Origin: Allobosea sp. OK403
GTDB taxonomy: Bacteria; Pseudomonadota; Alphaproteobacteria; Rhizobiales; Beijerinckiaceae
Reading direction: 5' to 3'
Length of the DNA: 64,000 bases
NCBI RefSeq assembly: GCF_900113835.1
Contig: NZ_FOQV01000001.1
Coordinates: 992,001-1,056,000 of the forward strand
Below, in pieces: positions 28,963-38,002 of the stretch. The notes under the pieces are model-generated. The model was not told where the DNA came from. It did no database searches and saw nothing but the letters and a program-made list of their open reading frames with translations. The position numbers were made by a program, and so were the translations under genes. Within the stretch, counting starts at the first letter, position 1; every line of letters begins with the position of its first letter.

Positions 28963-31521
28963 ATGAATGTGGGCGTGAGACGCATGGCGCGCTTTGCTGC
29001 GGCGACCGCCCTCGCCTCGAGCTTGGCCTATATGCTGACGGCCGGCGGCATTGCCGTCGCGCAAGCGCCTGCTGCTGCCCAGAATCCCGCCGGGGCCAAA
29101 CCGCAAGCCGGGGCCAAGCCGCAGGAGCGGATGGTCGTCGATGCCCGCGAACTGGTCTACGATAAGGACAACAACACCGTTTCCGCCGTGGGCGACGTCC
29201 AGATTCTCTATCAGGGGCGGACGATCGAGGCCGACAAGGTTGTCTATGACCGCGCCAGCAAGCGCGTCGTCGCAACTGGAAACGCCCGGATCACCGAGAC
29301 CAACGGCACGGTGATCAGCGGCGACCATTTCAACCTGACCGACGATTTCCGCGACGGCTTCATCGATTCGTTGCGCGTGGTGAACCCCGACAAGACGCGT
29401 TTTACCGCGCCGCGCGGCGAGCGCACCGACGGCGAGACCTTCATCTTCGACAAGGGTATCTACACGGCCTGCGAGCCCTGCAAGGACAACCCGGAAAGAC
29501 CGCCGCTCTGGCAGGTGCGCGCCGCCCGGATCATCCACAAGAAGTCCGAGCAGACGATCTATTACGAGGATGCGCGCCTCGAATTCCTCGGCGTGCCAAT
29601 GGCCTATTTGCCTTACATGTCCGCGCCGGATTCGACGGTGAAGCGGAAATCCGGCTTCCTCTCGCCGAAGTTCCTGAATACGGGGGCGCTTGGCTATGGC
29701 GTCGGCCTGCCATATTTCCTGAATTTGGCGCCCGATTACGACCTGACGATCACGCCGACCTATCTGACGCGCCAGGGCCTGCTCGGCCAGGTTGAATGGC
29801 GCCAGCGTCTCGTCAACGGCGCCTACAAGATCCGCGCCACCGGCATTTTCCAGCAGGACCAGTCCGCGTTCCTGGCGACGCCGCTGGGCGCCGGCGACAA
29901 GGAGTTCCGCGGGTCGATCGAATCGAACGGCAAGTTCTACCTGAACCCGCGTTGGTCCTTCGGCTGGAATGTGGCGATGTCGACCGACCGCTGGTTCTAC
30001 AAGAACTACCGCGTCGCCAACGAAAGCATCAGCTCGACGACCTATCTGCAGGAGTCGATCTCGACGGTCTATCTCAACGGGCAGAGCGAGACGGCCTGGT
30101 TCGACATGCGCGGCTACTATTTCCAGCCGCTGACCTCGACCGATTGGCAGAAACAGCAGCCTGTGGTGCTGCCGGTCATCGACTATGACAAGCGCGTCAA
30201 CAAACCATCCTTCCTCGGCGGCGAAATAACCTTCAACGCCAATGTCACCGCCCTGCACCGCGATGCGACGGCCTTTCAGGAAATCCCGCAGCAGAAGACC
30301 TATCTGGTCACGACGCCCTCCTATTCGCTCTATGATGGCTGCGCGGTCTATCAGAAGAGCACCTGCCTGGTGCGTGGCCTCGCCGGCAATACCGCACGTG
30401 CCACGGCGGAAGTCTCCTGGCGGCGCAACTTCATCGATCCGATCGGCCAGGTTTGGACGCCTTATGCGTCGCTGCGGGCCGATGTGTTCTCGGTCAACCC
30501 GTCGACCACCGGCTACGCCAATGCCAAAGCCGCGACGATCGCCGACGCCTCCGACGAGATGTTCGGCCGGGCGATGCCGGCAATCGGCCTGATGTACCGC
30601 TATCCGTTCGTCGCCAAGACGAGCTGGGGGACGCACATCATCGAGCCGGTCGCGCAGATCATCGCTCGCCCAAACGAGACGAGCAGCCTGCGCGTGGCGA
30701 ACGAAGATTCCCAGAGCCTGGTCTTCGACGACACCAACCTGTTCGAGTGGAGCAGCAAGTTTTCGGGATATGACCGGCTTGAAGGCGGCACACGCGCCAA
30801 TGTCGGCGCCCGCTATACCGGGCGCTTTGGCACCGATGGCTACGCCAACGCCTTGTTCGGACAATCCTATAGCATCGCTGGACGCAATTCCTTCGCGCGC
30901 GGGGATCTGGTCAATACCGGGCTCGATTCCGGCCTCGACACCGCCCGCTCGGACTATGTCGCGCGCGCCCAGATCTCGCCCTTCAAGAATTTCGTCCTGA
31001 CGGGCGCGGCTCGCCTGAACGAGAGCACCTTCGAGGCGCAGCGCATCGACGCGGCAGCGACCTATACCAACAGCATCTTCACCGCGACGATCGGTTATGG
31101 CCGCTATGAGCCCCAGCCTGATCTCGGCATCCCGCGCCGGCGCGAAGGCCTGTCGCTCAACGGCTCGGTCCTGGTCGCACAGAACTGGCGCGTGCGCGCC
31201 GGCGTGCTGTTCGATCTCGACAAATACAAATACGACCGGGAAGTCTGGCGCGCCAGCTACGCTGCGGGAACCGCGACCATCGCCACTTACCCGAACACGA
31301 CTCCGTTCCAGACGGCCTCGACCTCGTTCGGCGTGAACTACACCGACGAGTGCACCATTTTCGACGTCAGCTACACGCAGAACTACGCGGACAAGCAGGT
31401 CTCCGGCACGGCGAAAGATACCCGCACGATCATGTTCAAGCTCGAGCTCAAGACGCTCGGACAGATCACCTATTCCCAGAATCTCGGTGGCTCTTCGACG
31501 GGCGACGGCGTCACCCAGTGA
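28963..31521 (+). CDS. lptD: LPS assembly outer-membrane protein LptD
   Basis: Outer-membrane beta-barrel that with LptE inserts lipopolysaccharide into the outer leaflet. 852 residues. A signal peptide of about 34 residues ends AVAQA. A low-complexity linker (tandem AGAKPQ, residues 43-54) leads to the periplasmic OstA/LptA-like domain (about 56-165; [19 protein letters not shown]). C170 and C173 form a C-x-x-C at the domain boundary. The barrel follows, with alternating aromatic strands ([19 protein letters not shown] is characteristic). Further cysteines sit in the barrel ([15 protein letters not shown]). The next gene is pdxA, not surA. Confidence 0.95.
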   Translation: MNVGVRRMARFAAATALASSLAYMLTAGGIAVAQAPAAAQNPAGAKPQAGAKPQERMVVDARELVYDKDNNTVSAVGDVQILYQGRTIEADKVVYDRASKRVVATGNARITETNGTVISGDHFNLTDDFRDGFIDSLRVVNPDKTRFTAPRGERTDGETFIFDKGIYTACEPCKDNPERPPLWQVRAARIIHKKSEQTIYYEDARLEFLGVPMAYLPYMSAPDSTVKRKSGFLSPKFLNTGALGYGVGLPYFLNLAPDYDLTITPTYLTRQGLLGQVEWRQRLVNGAYKIRATGIFQQDQSAFLATPLGAGDKEFRGSIESNGKFYLNPRWSFGWNVAMSTDRWFYKNYRVANESISSTTYLQESISTVYLNGQSETAWFDMRGYYFQPLTSTDWQKQQPVVLPVIDYDKRVNKPSFLGGEITFNANVTALHRDATAFQEIPQQKTYLVTTPSYSLYDGCAVYQKSTCLVRGLAGNTARATAEVSWRRNFIDPIGQVWTPYASLRADVFSVNPSTTGYANAKAATIADASDEMFGRAMPAIGLMYRYPFVAKTSWGTHIIEPVAQIIARPNETSSLRVANEDSQSLVFDDTNLFEWSSKFSGYDRLEGGTRANVGARYTGRFGTDGYANALFGQSYSIAGRNSFARGDLVNTGLDSGLDTARSDYVARAQISPFKNFVLTGAARLNESTFEAQRIDAAATYTNSIFTATIGYGRYEPQPDLGIPRRREGLSLNGSVLVAQNWRVRAGVLFDLDKYKYDREVWRASYAAGTATIATYPNTTPFQTASTSFGVNYTDECTIFDVSYTQNYADKQVSGTAKDTRTIMFKLELKTLGQITYSQNLGGSSTGDGVTQ

Positions 31522-31555
31522 CGCCGACTGGCATCGCCCCCCAGCGGAGGTAAAG

Positions 31556-32572
31556 GTGCCAGCGCTACCACTGGCCCTGACGCAGGGCGATCCCGCCGGA
31601 ATCGGCCCAGAACTCGCATTGCTGGCCTGGCAGCAACGCGAGCAGCGCATGCTGCCCGCCTTTGCCTGCATCGCGGATATCGACCATCTCGGGCAGACCG
31701 CGCAGAGGCTCGGGCTGGATGTGCCGATGATCTCCTGCGAATGGGATGCGGTGAACCGTTCCTTCGCGACGGCCTTGCCTGTCATCGCGCATGGTCACGC
31801 CGTTACAGCAATGCCGGGACAGCCAGATCCGGCGTCGGCCGCGGGCACCATCGGCTCGATCACCTCCGCGGTCGCGGCTGTGAGACAGGGACAGGCCTCG
31901 GCCGTCGTCACCAACCCGATCGCCAAATCCGTGCTCTACGCCGCAGGCTTCGCCTATCCCGGCCACACGGAATTCCTCGCGCATCTCGCCGCCGATGGCG
32001 GCGCGCCGCCTCACCCGGTCATGATGCTGTGGTGCGAGGACCTCGCGGTCGTTCCCGTCACGATCCATATCCCGCTGCGGTCGGTCCCGGATGCTCTGAC
32101 GCAGGAGCTGATCGTCGAAACCGGCCGAATCGTCGCGGATGAGCTGTCGCGCCGTTTCGGCATAGCCGCGCCCCGCATCGCGGTGAGCGGCCTGAACCCG
32201 CATGCCGGAGAAGGTGGCGCGCTCGGGCGCGAAGACGATGAGGTGGTCGCGCCTGCCATCGCGAGGTTGCGGGCGCTGGGCATCGAGGCGCACGGCCCCT
32301 ACCCGGCCGACACGATGTTCCACGCCCGGGCGCGCGCCGGCTATGATGTCGCGCTGGCGATGTACCATGACCAGGCGCTGATCCCGATCAAGACGATCGC
32401 CTTCGACGAGGGGGTGAACGTCACGCTCGGCTTGCCCTTCATCCGAACCTCTCCGGACCACGGCACCGCCTTCGACATTGCCGGGCAAGGCATCGCTCGG
32501 CCCGACAGCCTCTGCGCCGCGCTGCGGCTTGCGGCACGCATGGCGGCCCAACCCGCGCAGGCTTCGGCGTGA
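31556..32572 (+). CDS. pdxA: 4-hydroxythreonine-4-phosphate dehydrogenase
   Basis: Oxidises 4-phosphohydroxy-L-threonine in the DXP-dependent pyridoxal phosphate pathway. 338 residues from a GTG at 31556 with GGAGG 7 nt upstream. Homology starts [17 protein letters not shown]. Metal ligands lie in [22 protein letters not shown] and [24 protein letters not shown] is the conserved C-terminal motif. The GTGA at the end overlaps the rsmA start, so pdxA and rsmA are coupled, a widespread arrangement. It follows lptD after 34 bp, where surA would normally lie. Confidence 0.96.
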   Translation: MPALPLALTQGDPAGIGPELALLAWQQREQRMLPAFACIADIDHLGQTAQRLGLDVPMISCEWDAVNRSFATALPVIAHGHAVTAMPGQPDPASAAGTIGSITSAVAAVRQGQASAVVTNPIAKSVLYAAGFAYPGHTEFLAHLAADGGAPPHPVMMLWCEDLAVVPVTIHIPLRSVPDALTQELIVETGRIVADELSRRFGIAAPRIAVSGLNPHAGEGGALGREDDEVVAPAIARLRALGIEAHGPYPADTMFHARARAGYDVALAMYHDQALIPIKTIAFDEGVNVTLGLPFIRTSPDHGTAFDIAGQGIARPDSLCAALRLAARMAAQPAQASA

Positions 32573-33417
32573 GCCAGATCGACACCCTGCCGCCCCTGCG
32601 CGATGTGGTCGAGCGCCATGGCCTCATGGCTCAGAAAGCACTCGGGCAAAACTTCCTGTTCGACCTCAACCTGACCGGCCGGATCGCGCGGGCGGCCGGT
32701 CCGCTAGAGGGCGAGACCGTGGTCGAGATCGGGCCGGGCCCCGGCGGGTTGACGCGAGCCCTGCTGGCCAATGGCGCCGGCCGGGTGATCGCGATCGAGC
32801 GCGACCGACGCTGCCTGCCCGCTTTGGCGGAAATCGCCGCGCATTATCCAGGTCGTCTGGAGGTCATTGACGGCGACGCGCTGGCTGTCGATCTCAGACC
32901 GCATCTTGCAGGTAAACCGGCCCGCATCGTCGCGAACCTGCCCTATAATATCGGCACGCCGCTGCTCGTTGGCTGGCTCAGCCAAGACCCCTGGCCGCCC
33001 TGGTGGCAATCGCTGACGCTGATGTTCCAGCGCGAGGTCGCCGAGCGGATCGTGGCGACGCCCGAGGAGCGTGCCGATTACGGCCGGCTGGCTGTGCTGT
33101 GCAACTGGCTCTGCGACACGAAAATTCTGTTCGACGTGCCACGCACCGCTTTCGTGCCCCAGCCGAAGATCACCTCGTCGATCGTGCAGCTGGTTCCGCG
33201 CGCCGAGCCGGAGCCTTGCGACCGGCGGCTGCTCGAGCGGATCACGCTCGCCGCCTTCGGCCAGCGGCGCAAGATGCTGCGCCAGAGCCTGAAGCCGATC
33301 CTGTCGGATCCTCTGCCGCTGATCGAGGAGGCCGGACTTGCGCCGACAGCCCGGGCCGAGGAGATCCCGGTCTCGGGCTTCGTGCGGCTCGCCAACGCCT
33401 TGGCGCGGCAACGATGA
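32569..33417 (+). CDS. rsmA: 16S rRNA (adenine1518-N6/adenine1519-N6)-dimethyltransferase
   Basis: KsgA: dimethylates two adjacent adenines in the 3' terminal helix of 16S rRNA during late 30S assembly. 282 residues from a GTG at 32569 that overlaps the pdxA stop. Motifs: [10 protein letters not shown] at the start, [14 protein letters not shown] (SAM motif I), IAIERDRR (acidic loop) and [12 protein letters not shown] (catalytic NLPY, motif IV), with a C-terminal helical domain containing [14 protein letters not shown]. Two bases after its stop the 38-bp palindrome begins. Confidence 0.97.
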   Translation: MSQIDTLPPLRDVVERHGLMAQKALGQNFLFDLNLTGRIARAAGPLEGETVVEIGPGPGGLTRALLANGAGRVIAIERDRRCLPALAEIAAHYPGRLEVIDGDALAVDLRPHLAGKPARIVANLPYNIGTPLLVGWLSQDPWPPWWQSLTLMFQREVAERIVATPEERADYGRLAVLCNWLCDTKILFDVPRTAFVPQPKITSSIVQLVPRAEPEPCDRRLLERITLAAFGQRRKMLRQSLKPILSDPLPLIEEAGLAPTARAEEIPVSGFVRLANALARQR

Positions 33418-33419
33418 AT

Positions 33420-33457
33420 AGAGCAGTTTCCGATCCAATTGGATCGGAAACTGCTCT
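33420..33457. repeat. Perfect 38-bp palindrome after rsmA
   Basis: AGAGCAGTTTCCGATCCAA and its exact reverse complement, with no loop. It begins 2 bp after the rsmA stop. It is followed by an AACGCGTTTTCTTCACGCG segment and then a family A element at 33556-33600, forming a composite mosaic that fills most of the rsmA-Bug gap. On the plus strand it may also end rsmA transcription. Confidence 0.85.
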
Positions 33458-33555
33458 ACCTCCTTGTTTTAACGCGTTTTCTTCACGCGACCCAATGACC
33501 GACTTCGCTCGGAAACACTCTGGGCAAGATGCCGGCTGTCCAAGGCTTTGATCTT

Positions 33556-33600
33556 GCATCGGCTCTCCCGAAAACCGGCTCCCAGGTTTCGGGCCGATGC
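33556..33600. repeat. Dispersed palindromic element, family A
   Basis: GCATCGG...CCGATGC with inner arms CCCGAAAA and TTTCGGG. It is nearly identical to copies at 4766-4811 and 34644-34689 and ends 28 bp before the start codon of the Bug receptor gene. Confidence 0.8.
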
Positions 33601-33628
33601 TCTGGTTTGCTGTCAGGAGGCCGCGCCG

Positions 33629-34624
33629 ATGCGCCGCGCCATCGCGTCCTTGTTGAGCTGCATCACGGTCGCCGCCGGCATGGCGGGCGCCCGCCCGGCC
33701 GAAGCCCAGCCGACGGACTATCCAACGAAGCCGGTCCGGATCGTCGTCGGCTTCGCGGCGGGCGGCGCGCCCGATGCGCTTGCCCGCATCGTCGCCGAGA
33801 AGCTGACGCAACGCTGGGGCAAGCCGGTCATAGTCGAGAACCGGGTCGGCGCCCAAGGCAACACCGCCATGGCCGCCGTCGCCAAGGCGGAGCCTGACGG
33901 CTACACGCTGGCGCTGATGCCGGTCGGCAATGCGGCGGTCAATCCGGCACTGTTTGCCAATCTGCCCTATGATCCGGTCAAGGATTTTACCCCGATCACG
34001 CAGATCGCCAGCGTCGAGAACGTGCTGGTCGTTGCCTCCGGATCACCGATCGCGACCGCGCAGGATATGATCGCGCGCGGGCGGCCTGGCCCGAACCAGC
34101 GAGGCCTGACCTACGCGTCTCCCGGCGCCGGCAGTCTGGCCCATCTCGCCGCCGAATTATTGGCGCGTTCGACCGGCCTATCGATGACACATGTGCCCTA
34201 TCGCGGGGTCGCGCCGGCCCTGACCGACGTCCTGCGCGGCGATGTCGACCTGATCTTTGCGCAGCTCTCAACCGCCAAGCCCTTGATCGATAGCGGCCAG
34301 TTGCGGGCGCTCGGGCTCGCCAGTGCGCAGCGCAGCCCGGTGATGCCGCAATTGCCGACCATCGCCGAGGCCTTCGGATTGCCGGGCTTCGAGGCCGTTT
34401 CCTGGTATGCGCTGATGGCGCCTGCGGCGACGCCGGCCTCGGTCGTGGCGAAGCTGAACGAGGCCGTGTCCCTAGCGATCAGATCCGCCGATGTTGCGCA
34501 GGCCATGCAGGCCCAGGGCGCGACGCCGATAGGCAATTCGCCAGCCGAGCTTTCGGCGGTGATCGCAGCCGACCGCGCGCGCTGGTCCAAGCTCGTCCGC
34601 GACGCCGGCATCCAGCCGAACTGA
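33629..34624 (+). CDS. Bug/TctC-family tripartite tricarboxylate transporter substrate-binding protein
   Basis: Periplasmic receptor of 331 residues. The ATG at 33629 has GGAGG 8 nt upstream. A signal peptide (MRRAIASLLSC... to AEAQ, about 26 residues) is followed by the Bug signature PTKPVRIVVGFAAGGAPDALAR. VENRVGAQGN, PDGYTLALMPVGN and VPYRGVAPALTDVLRGDVDL are all typical of the two-lobed fold. Ligands of this family are organic or aromatic carboxylates; none can be assigned. No TctA or TctB membrane partner is in the window. The gene sits alone between rsmA and gmk, bracketed by family A palindromes on both sides, which suggests a later insertion. Confidence 0.92.
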   Translation: MRRAIASLLSCITVAAGMAGARPAEAQPTDYPTKPVRIVVGFAAGGAPDALARIVAEKLTQRWGKPVIVENRVGAQGNTAMAAVAKAEPDGYTLALMPVGNAAVNPALFANLPYDPVKDFTPITQIASVENVLVVASGSPIATAQDMIARGRPGPNQRGLTYASPGAGSLAHLAAELLARSTGLSMTHVPYRGVAPALTDVLRGDVDLIFAQLSTAKPLIDSGQLRALGLASAQRSPVMPQLPTIAEAFGLPGFEAVSWYALMAPAATPASVVAKLNEAVSLAIRSADVAQAMQAQGATPIGNSPAELSAVIAADRARWSKLVRDAGIQPN

Positions 34625-34643
34625 CACGCCGGAGCCGGATCTC

Positions 34644-34689
34644 GCATCGGTTTGTTCCGAAAACCGGCTCCCGCTTTTCGGGCCGATGC
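34644..34689. repeat. Dispersed palindromic element, family A
   Basis: Same 46-bp architecture as 4766-4811 (outer GCATCGG/CCGATGC, inner CCGAAAA/TTTTCGG). It lies between the convergent ends of the Bug receptor gene and gmk, where it may serve as the only transcription boundary. Confidence 0.8.
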
Positions 34690-34697
34690 TCTGGCTG

Positions 34698-35345
34698 CTA
34701 TGGCAAGGCCTCGCCGAGCAGGCGATCGACGAAATCCTTGAGGCCGGTCGCCCGGCTGCGCTTCAGCCGCTCCGCCGTCAGGATCGCCTTGATCGATTCA
34801 TAGGCCGCACCGAGATCGTCATTGACGATGACGTAGTCGTATTTTTCCCAGCGCGCGATTTCGTCGCGGGCATTGCCGAGGCGCTTGGCGATGACCTCGG
34901 GAGCATCCTCGGCGCGGCGCACGAGCCTGGAGCGCAATTCGGCCATGGAAGGCGGCAGGATGAAGATGGTGACGACATCCTCGCGCGCTTTCTTGACGAT
35001 CTGCTGGGTGCCTTGCCAGTCGATGTCGAAGAGCACGTCCCGGCCATCGGCGAGCGACGTCTCGACATCCTTGCGCGGCGTACCATAGCCATTGCCGTGG
35101 ACCTCGGCCCATTCCAGCAACTCGTTGTGCTGGCGCATGGCGTCGAACGTCGCGCGGTCGATGAAACGGTAGTGCACGCCGTCGATCTCGGAGGGGCGCT
35201 TGAGCCGTGTCGTCACCGAGATCGACAGATCAAGATTGTTCTCGTTCTGCGACAGGTTGCGCGTCAGCGTCGACTTTCCCGCCCCGGATGGCGAGGACAG
35301 GATCAACATAAGCCCGCGACGGGCTGGGCGAACGGCGTCAGCCAT
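34698..35345 (-). CDS. gmk: Guanylate kinase
   Basis: Phosphorylates GMP to GDP. 215 residues. P-loop [11 protein letters not shown] near residue 18, followed by [20 protein letters not shown] (GMP-binding) and [12 protein letters not shown], all in family order. M13 is an alternative start, but the N-terminal [10 protein letters not shown] is common in relatives. It lies 6 bp downstream of yicC on the same strand, the usual yicC-gmk pair, and converges on the Bug receptor gene. Confidence 0.97.
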   Translation of the reverse strand: MADAVRPARRGLMLILSSPSGAGKSTLTRNLSQNENNLDLSISVTTRLKRPSEIDGVHYRFIDRATFDAMRQHNELLEWAEVHGNGYGTPRKDVETSLADGRDVLFDIDWQGTQQIVKKAREDVVTIFILPPSMAELRSRLVRRAEDAPEVIAKRLGNARDEIARWEKYDYVIVNDDLGAAYESIKAILTAERLKRSRATGLKDFVDRLLGEALP

Positions 35346-35351
35346 CAGCGC

Positions 35352-36233
35352 TCACTCCACATTCTGCACCTGCTCGCGCATCTGGTCGACGACGGTCCGC
35401 AGTTCCAGGCCAATCCGCGACAAGCCCGCATCACCCGCCTTGGCGCAAAGGGTCGAGGCCTCGCGACCAAACTCCTGCGAGAGGAAATCAAGCTTGCGGC
35501 CGATCGCGCCGCCCTGGTCGAGCAGCACCTGCAAGGCGGCGACATGGGCGCGCAAACGGTCGACCTCCTCGCGGATATCGGCCTTGACCGCCAGCAGGGC
35601 CGCCTCCTGATGCAAGCGCTGCGGATCGAGCGCCGGGCTTGCCTCCATCAGCGCCTGCAACTGAGTGGCCAGGCGCTCACGGATCGCCTCGACGCCGCGG
35701 GCGGGGTGGCTCTCGGCCTCGGCCGTGAGGCGGGCGATGCTGTCGCGATGCCCGGAGAGCACGGTTTCGAGCGCCCGTCCCTCGCTCGCCCGCGCCTCCT
35801 TCAAGGCCAGCACGACGGCTTCGAGCCCCTTCAGCGCAGATGCTTCGACGGCTGCGAGCGCGTCCTGAGCTTCTTCAGTGAACTCGACCACGCCGCGAAT
35901 GCCGAGCAGCCCGTCATAGGAGGCTGGTCGAATGGCATCCGAGGCAGGCAGGCGCGATACCGCCTCAAGAAGCGTGGCGAGAGCCGCTTCGTTGATCCGC
36001 GGACGCGGCGGGCCCGCATCGCTGGTCACCGTGAGGTTCACATGCAGGGTCCCACGCGAAAAGGCGCTGGAGATGCGCTTGCGCGCGGCTTCGGCAATGC
36101 TCTCGAACCCCGGCGGCACACGCACGCGCACATCCAGGCCACGCCCGTTGACACTGCGGATCTCCCAGGCCCAGGCATGGATGCCCACCGTGCCGGCGAC
36201 GCGGGCAAATCCCGTCATGCTCTCGATGGCCAT
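35352..36233 (-). CDS. yicC: YicC family endoribonuclease-like protein
   Basis: 293 residues. N-terminal ESMTGFARVAGTVGIHAWAWEIRSVNGRGLDVRVRVP is the YicC_N hallmark. The C-terminal DUF1732 domain contains DIREEVDRLRAHVAAL and the signature GRKLDFLSQEFGREASTLCAK. YicC proteins are implicated in stationary-phase growth and shown in E. coli to act as an RNase on small RNAs. Located between mltG and gmk on the same strand. A 234-bp gap upstream holds composite palindromes. Confidence 0.95.
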   Translation of the reverse strand: MAIESMTGFARVAGTVGIHAWAWEIRSVNGRGLDVRVRVPPGFESIAEAARKRISSAFSRGTLHVNLTVTSDAGPPRPRINEAALATLLEAVSRLPASDAIRPASYDGLLGIRGVVEFTEEAQDALAAVEASALKGLEAVVLALKEARASEGRALETVLSGHRDSIARLTAEAESHPARGVEAIRERLATQLQALMEASPALDPQRLHQEAALLAVKADIREEVDRLRAHVAALQVLLDQGGAIGRKLDFLSQEFGREASTLCAKAGDAGLSRIGLELRTVVDQMREQVQNVE

Positions 36234-36275
36234 GGAAATCCCTGTCTCTGCCGCAACAACGCGGCGGACCCTAGA

Positions 36276-36393
36276 GCCGGATGATGTCTGATGGAATCAC
36301 GAAGTGGTCCCATCTGAAATCTGAATCCGTCTCTCATCTAAAAGTGAGAGCAGGATGCGAAAAACCGGTTCCCACTTTTTCGCATCCTGCTCT
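36276..36393. repeat. Composite palindromic mosaic between yicC and mltG
   Basis: The right part (36347-36393) is an inverted repeat with 18-bp perfect arms (AGAGCAGGATGCGAAAAA) around CCGGTTCCCAC, a variant of family A. The left part (36276-36346) carries AGAGCCGGATGATGTCTGATGG and related segments seen in mosaic elements of this order. It fills most of the gap between the two genes. Confidence 0.7.
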
Positions 36394-36467
36394 AGTGACA
36401 GCTATCCCGGCGAGCAAGGCTTGCCGCCGCGACGCCTCGTTCAGGATGTGGATAGCACCCGGATGGC

Positions 36468-37856
36468 TCAGGGGCGCAGCGAAGGCACCTGCTTGGGGCT
36501 GTTCAGATCGAAGCTCTTGTTCAGCAGCGGATCGCGCGGCGTGCCTTCCGAGGCGTCGAAGGCGCGGGCCCGTCCGGCGACGCCGGCCTGGACGTTGGCG
36601 CCCGGCTGAGCCACGGGAGCCCCCGCACGGCGGCTCCCGGGCGTCGGGAAGGTCTCAACATCATCCGTATCGGTGTTGGCCCGCTGCGGTCCGGGGGCCT
36701 CGGTGCGCGTATCGGGCGCCGGCGGCGGCTCGACCTTGTCGACCGAGGATTCCGACGGCGGCTTGCCCGGCTCGCGACGCCCTGCCTCGAGCTGGCGCCA
36801 GCGCCCGACATTGCGGTTGTGCTGGTCCAGCGTCTCGGCGAAGGCATGGCCGCCGCTGCCGTCGGCGACGAAATAGAGCTCCTTGGTCCGCGAGTGATTG
36901 ACCACGGCCTCCATGGCGGCGCGGCCCGGATTGGCGATCGGCCCCGGCGGTAGCCCGTCGATGACATACGTGTTGTAGGGCGTGGCCTGGGTGATCTCGT
37001 TGCGCTGGATCGAGCGGCCGAGCGTGCCCTTGCCTCCGACGAGGCCGTAAACGATCGTCGGGTCGGACTGGAGCTTCATCTTGCGGTTGAGGCGGTTGAT
37101 GAAGACGCCGGCGACGCGCGGCCGTTCATCGGCCCGGCCGGTCTCCTTCTCGACGATGGAGGCCAGTATCACCAGCTCCTGCGGCGTCTTGATCGGCAGA
37201 TCGGCAGGGCGTTTGGTCCAGATCGCGTTGAGGGCGATGCGCTGGTCGCGCGTCATCCGATCGACGATGGCCTGGCGGGTCGAGCCGCGCTGGAACTTGT
37301 AGGTATCGGGCAGGATCGAGCCTTCACGCGGCACCTGGATCACGTCGCCGGTCAGAAGGTCGTTATCCTTCAACCTGGCGATGATCTGCTCGCTGGTCAG
37401 CCCCTCCGGCACCGTGATCGAATGCTCGACGGCCTTGCCCTCGGCGATGATGTCGAGAATCTCCTGCTGGCTGGCGCGAGCCTTGAACAGATATTCGCCA
37501 GCCTTGAGCTTGGTCCAGTTGCCGGTCACCAGCGCCGAGACGCGGAAGGCCCAGGGGTGCTCAATCAAGCCCTCGCGCAGCAGGAGATCGGAGATCTCCG
37601 TCAGGCCGCTTTCCTTCGGGATGATCAGAACACGGTCGCTGGCGAGCGGGCCTGGTGCCTTGCTCTGACTGCCGATCACGGCAATGCCGGCGCCGACGAC
37701 ACCCGCCAGAACCAGCAGCGCCGTGAACAGGCCGCTCATCATGGCGATGAACGGGCTGCGACGACGGCGGCGCGCCTTTGGCGGCGGCGCGGGGGGAGCG
37801 ACCGGCTTGAGTGCCTCGCTGGGGCTCTTGGGGGCGACGCGGGGCGACTGGTTCAC
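36468..37856 (-). CDS. mltG: Endolytic peptidoglycan transglycosylase MltG
   Basis: Inner-membrane lytic transglycosylase that cuts nascent glycan strands. About 462 residues from a GTG at 37856; a TTG eight codons earlier is possible but has no ribosome-binding site. A basic cytoplasmic N-terminus (KARRRRRSPF) is followed by one membrane helix (MMSGLFTALLVLAGVVGAGIAVI). The YceG domain contains VILASIVEKETG with the catalytic glutamate and RVAGVFINRLNRKMKLQSDP. The last 110 residues (from about 350) are a proline-rich, probably disordered tail longer than in E. coli. It lies downstream of fabF. Confidence 0.94.
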   Translation of the reverse strand: MNQSPRVAPKSPSEALKPVAPPAPPPKARRRRRSPFIAMMSGLFTALLVLAGVVGAGIAVIGSQSKAPGPLASDRVLIIPKESGLTEISDLLLREGLIEHPWAFRVSALVTGNWTKLKAGEYLFKARASQQEILDIIAEGKAVEHSITVPEGLTSEQIIARLKDNDLLTGDVIQVPREGSILPDTYKFQRGSTRQAIVDRMTRDQRIALNAIWTKRPADLPIKTPQELVILASIVEKETGRADERPRVAGVFINRLNRKMKLQSDPTIVYGLVGGKGTLGRSIQRNEITQATPYNTYVIDGLPPGPIANPGRAAMEAVVNHSRTKELYFVADGSGGHAFAETLDQHNRNVGRWRQLEAGRREPGKPPSESSVDKVEPPPAPDTRTEAPGPQRANTDTDDVETFPTPGSRRAGAPVAQPGANVQAGVAGRARAFDASEGTPRDPLLNKSFDLNSPKQVPSLRP

Positions 37857-38002
37857 GGTTCGACGCTCGCACTTCTTCAAATCGATACAGGCTTCGTGCC
37901 GCCAGCGAGACGGGTACGACCAGCAAGCCAGCCTGTCGTGGTTTCGACCGGCAGACTAGCAGAAATTATGGCGAAAGCGCGCTGCCCCCCGAAATACGGA
38001 GC

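Noticed and set aside
28726-31785. 1019-codon minus-strand frame opposite lptD
   Set aside because: Antisense shadow caused by high G+C in third codon positions. It lacks any recognisable domain, is arginine- and glycine-rich, and lptD on the other strand is unambiguous.
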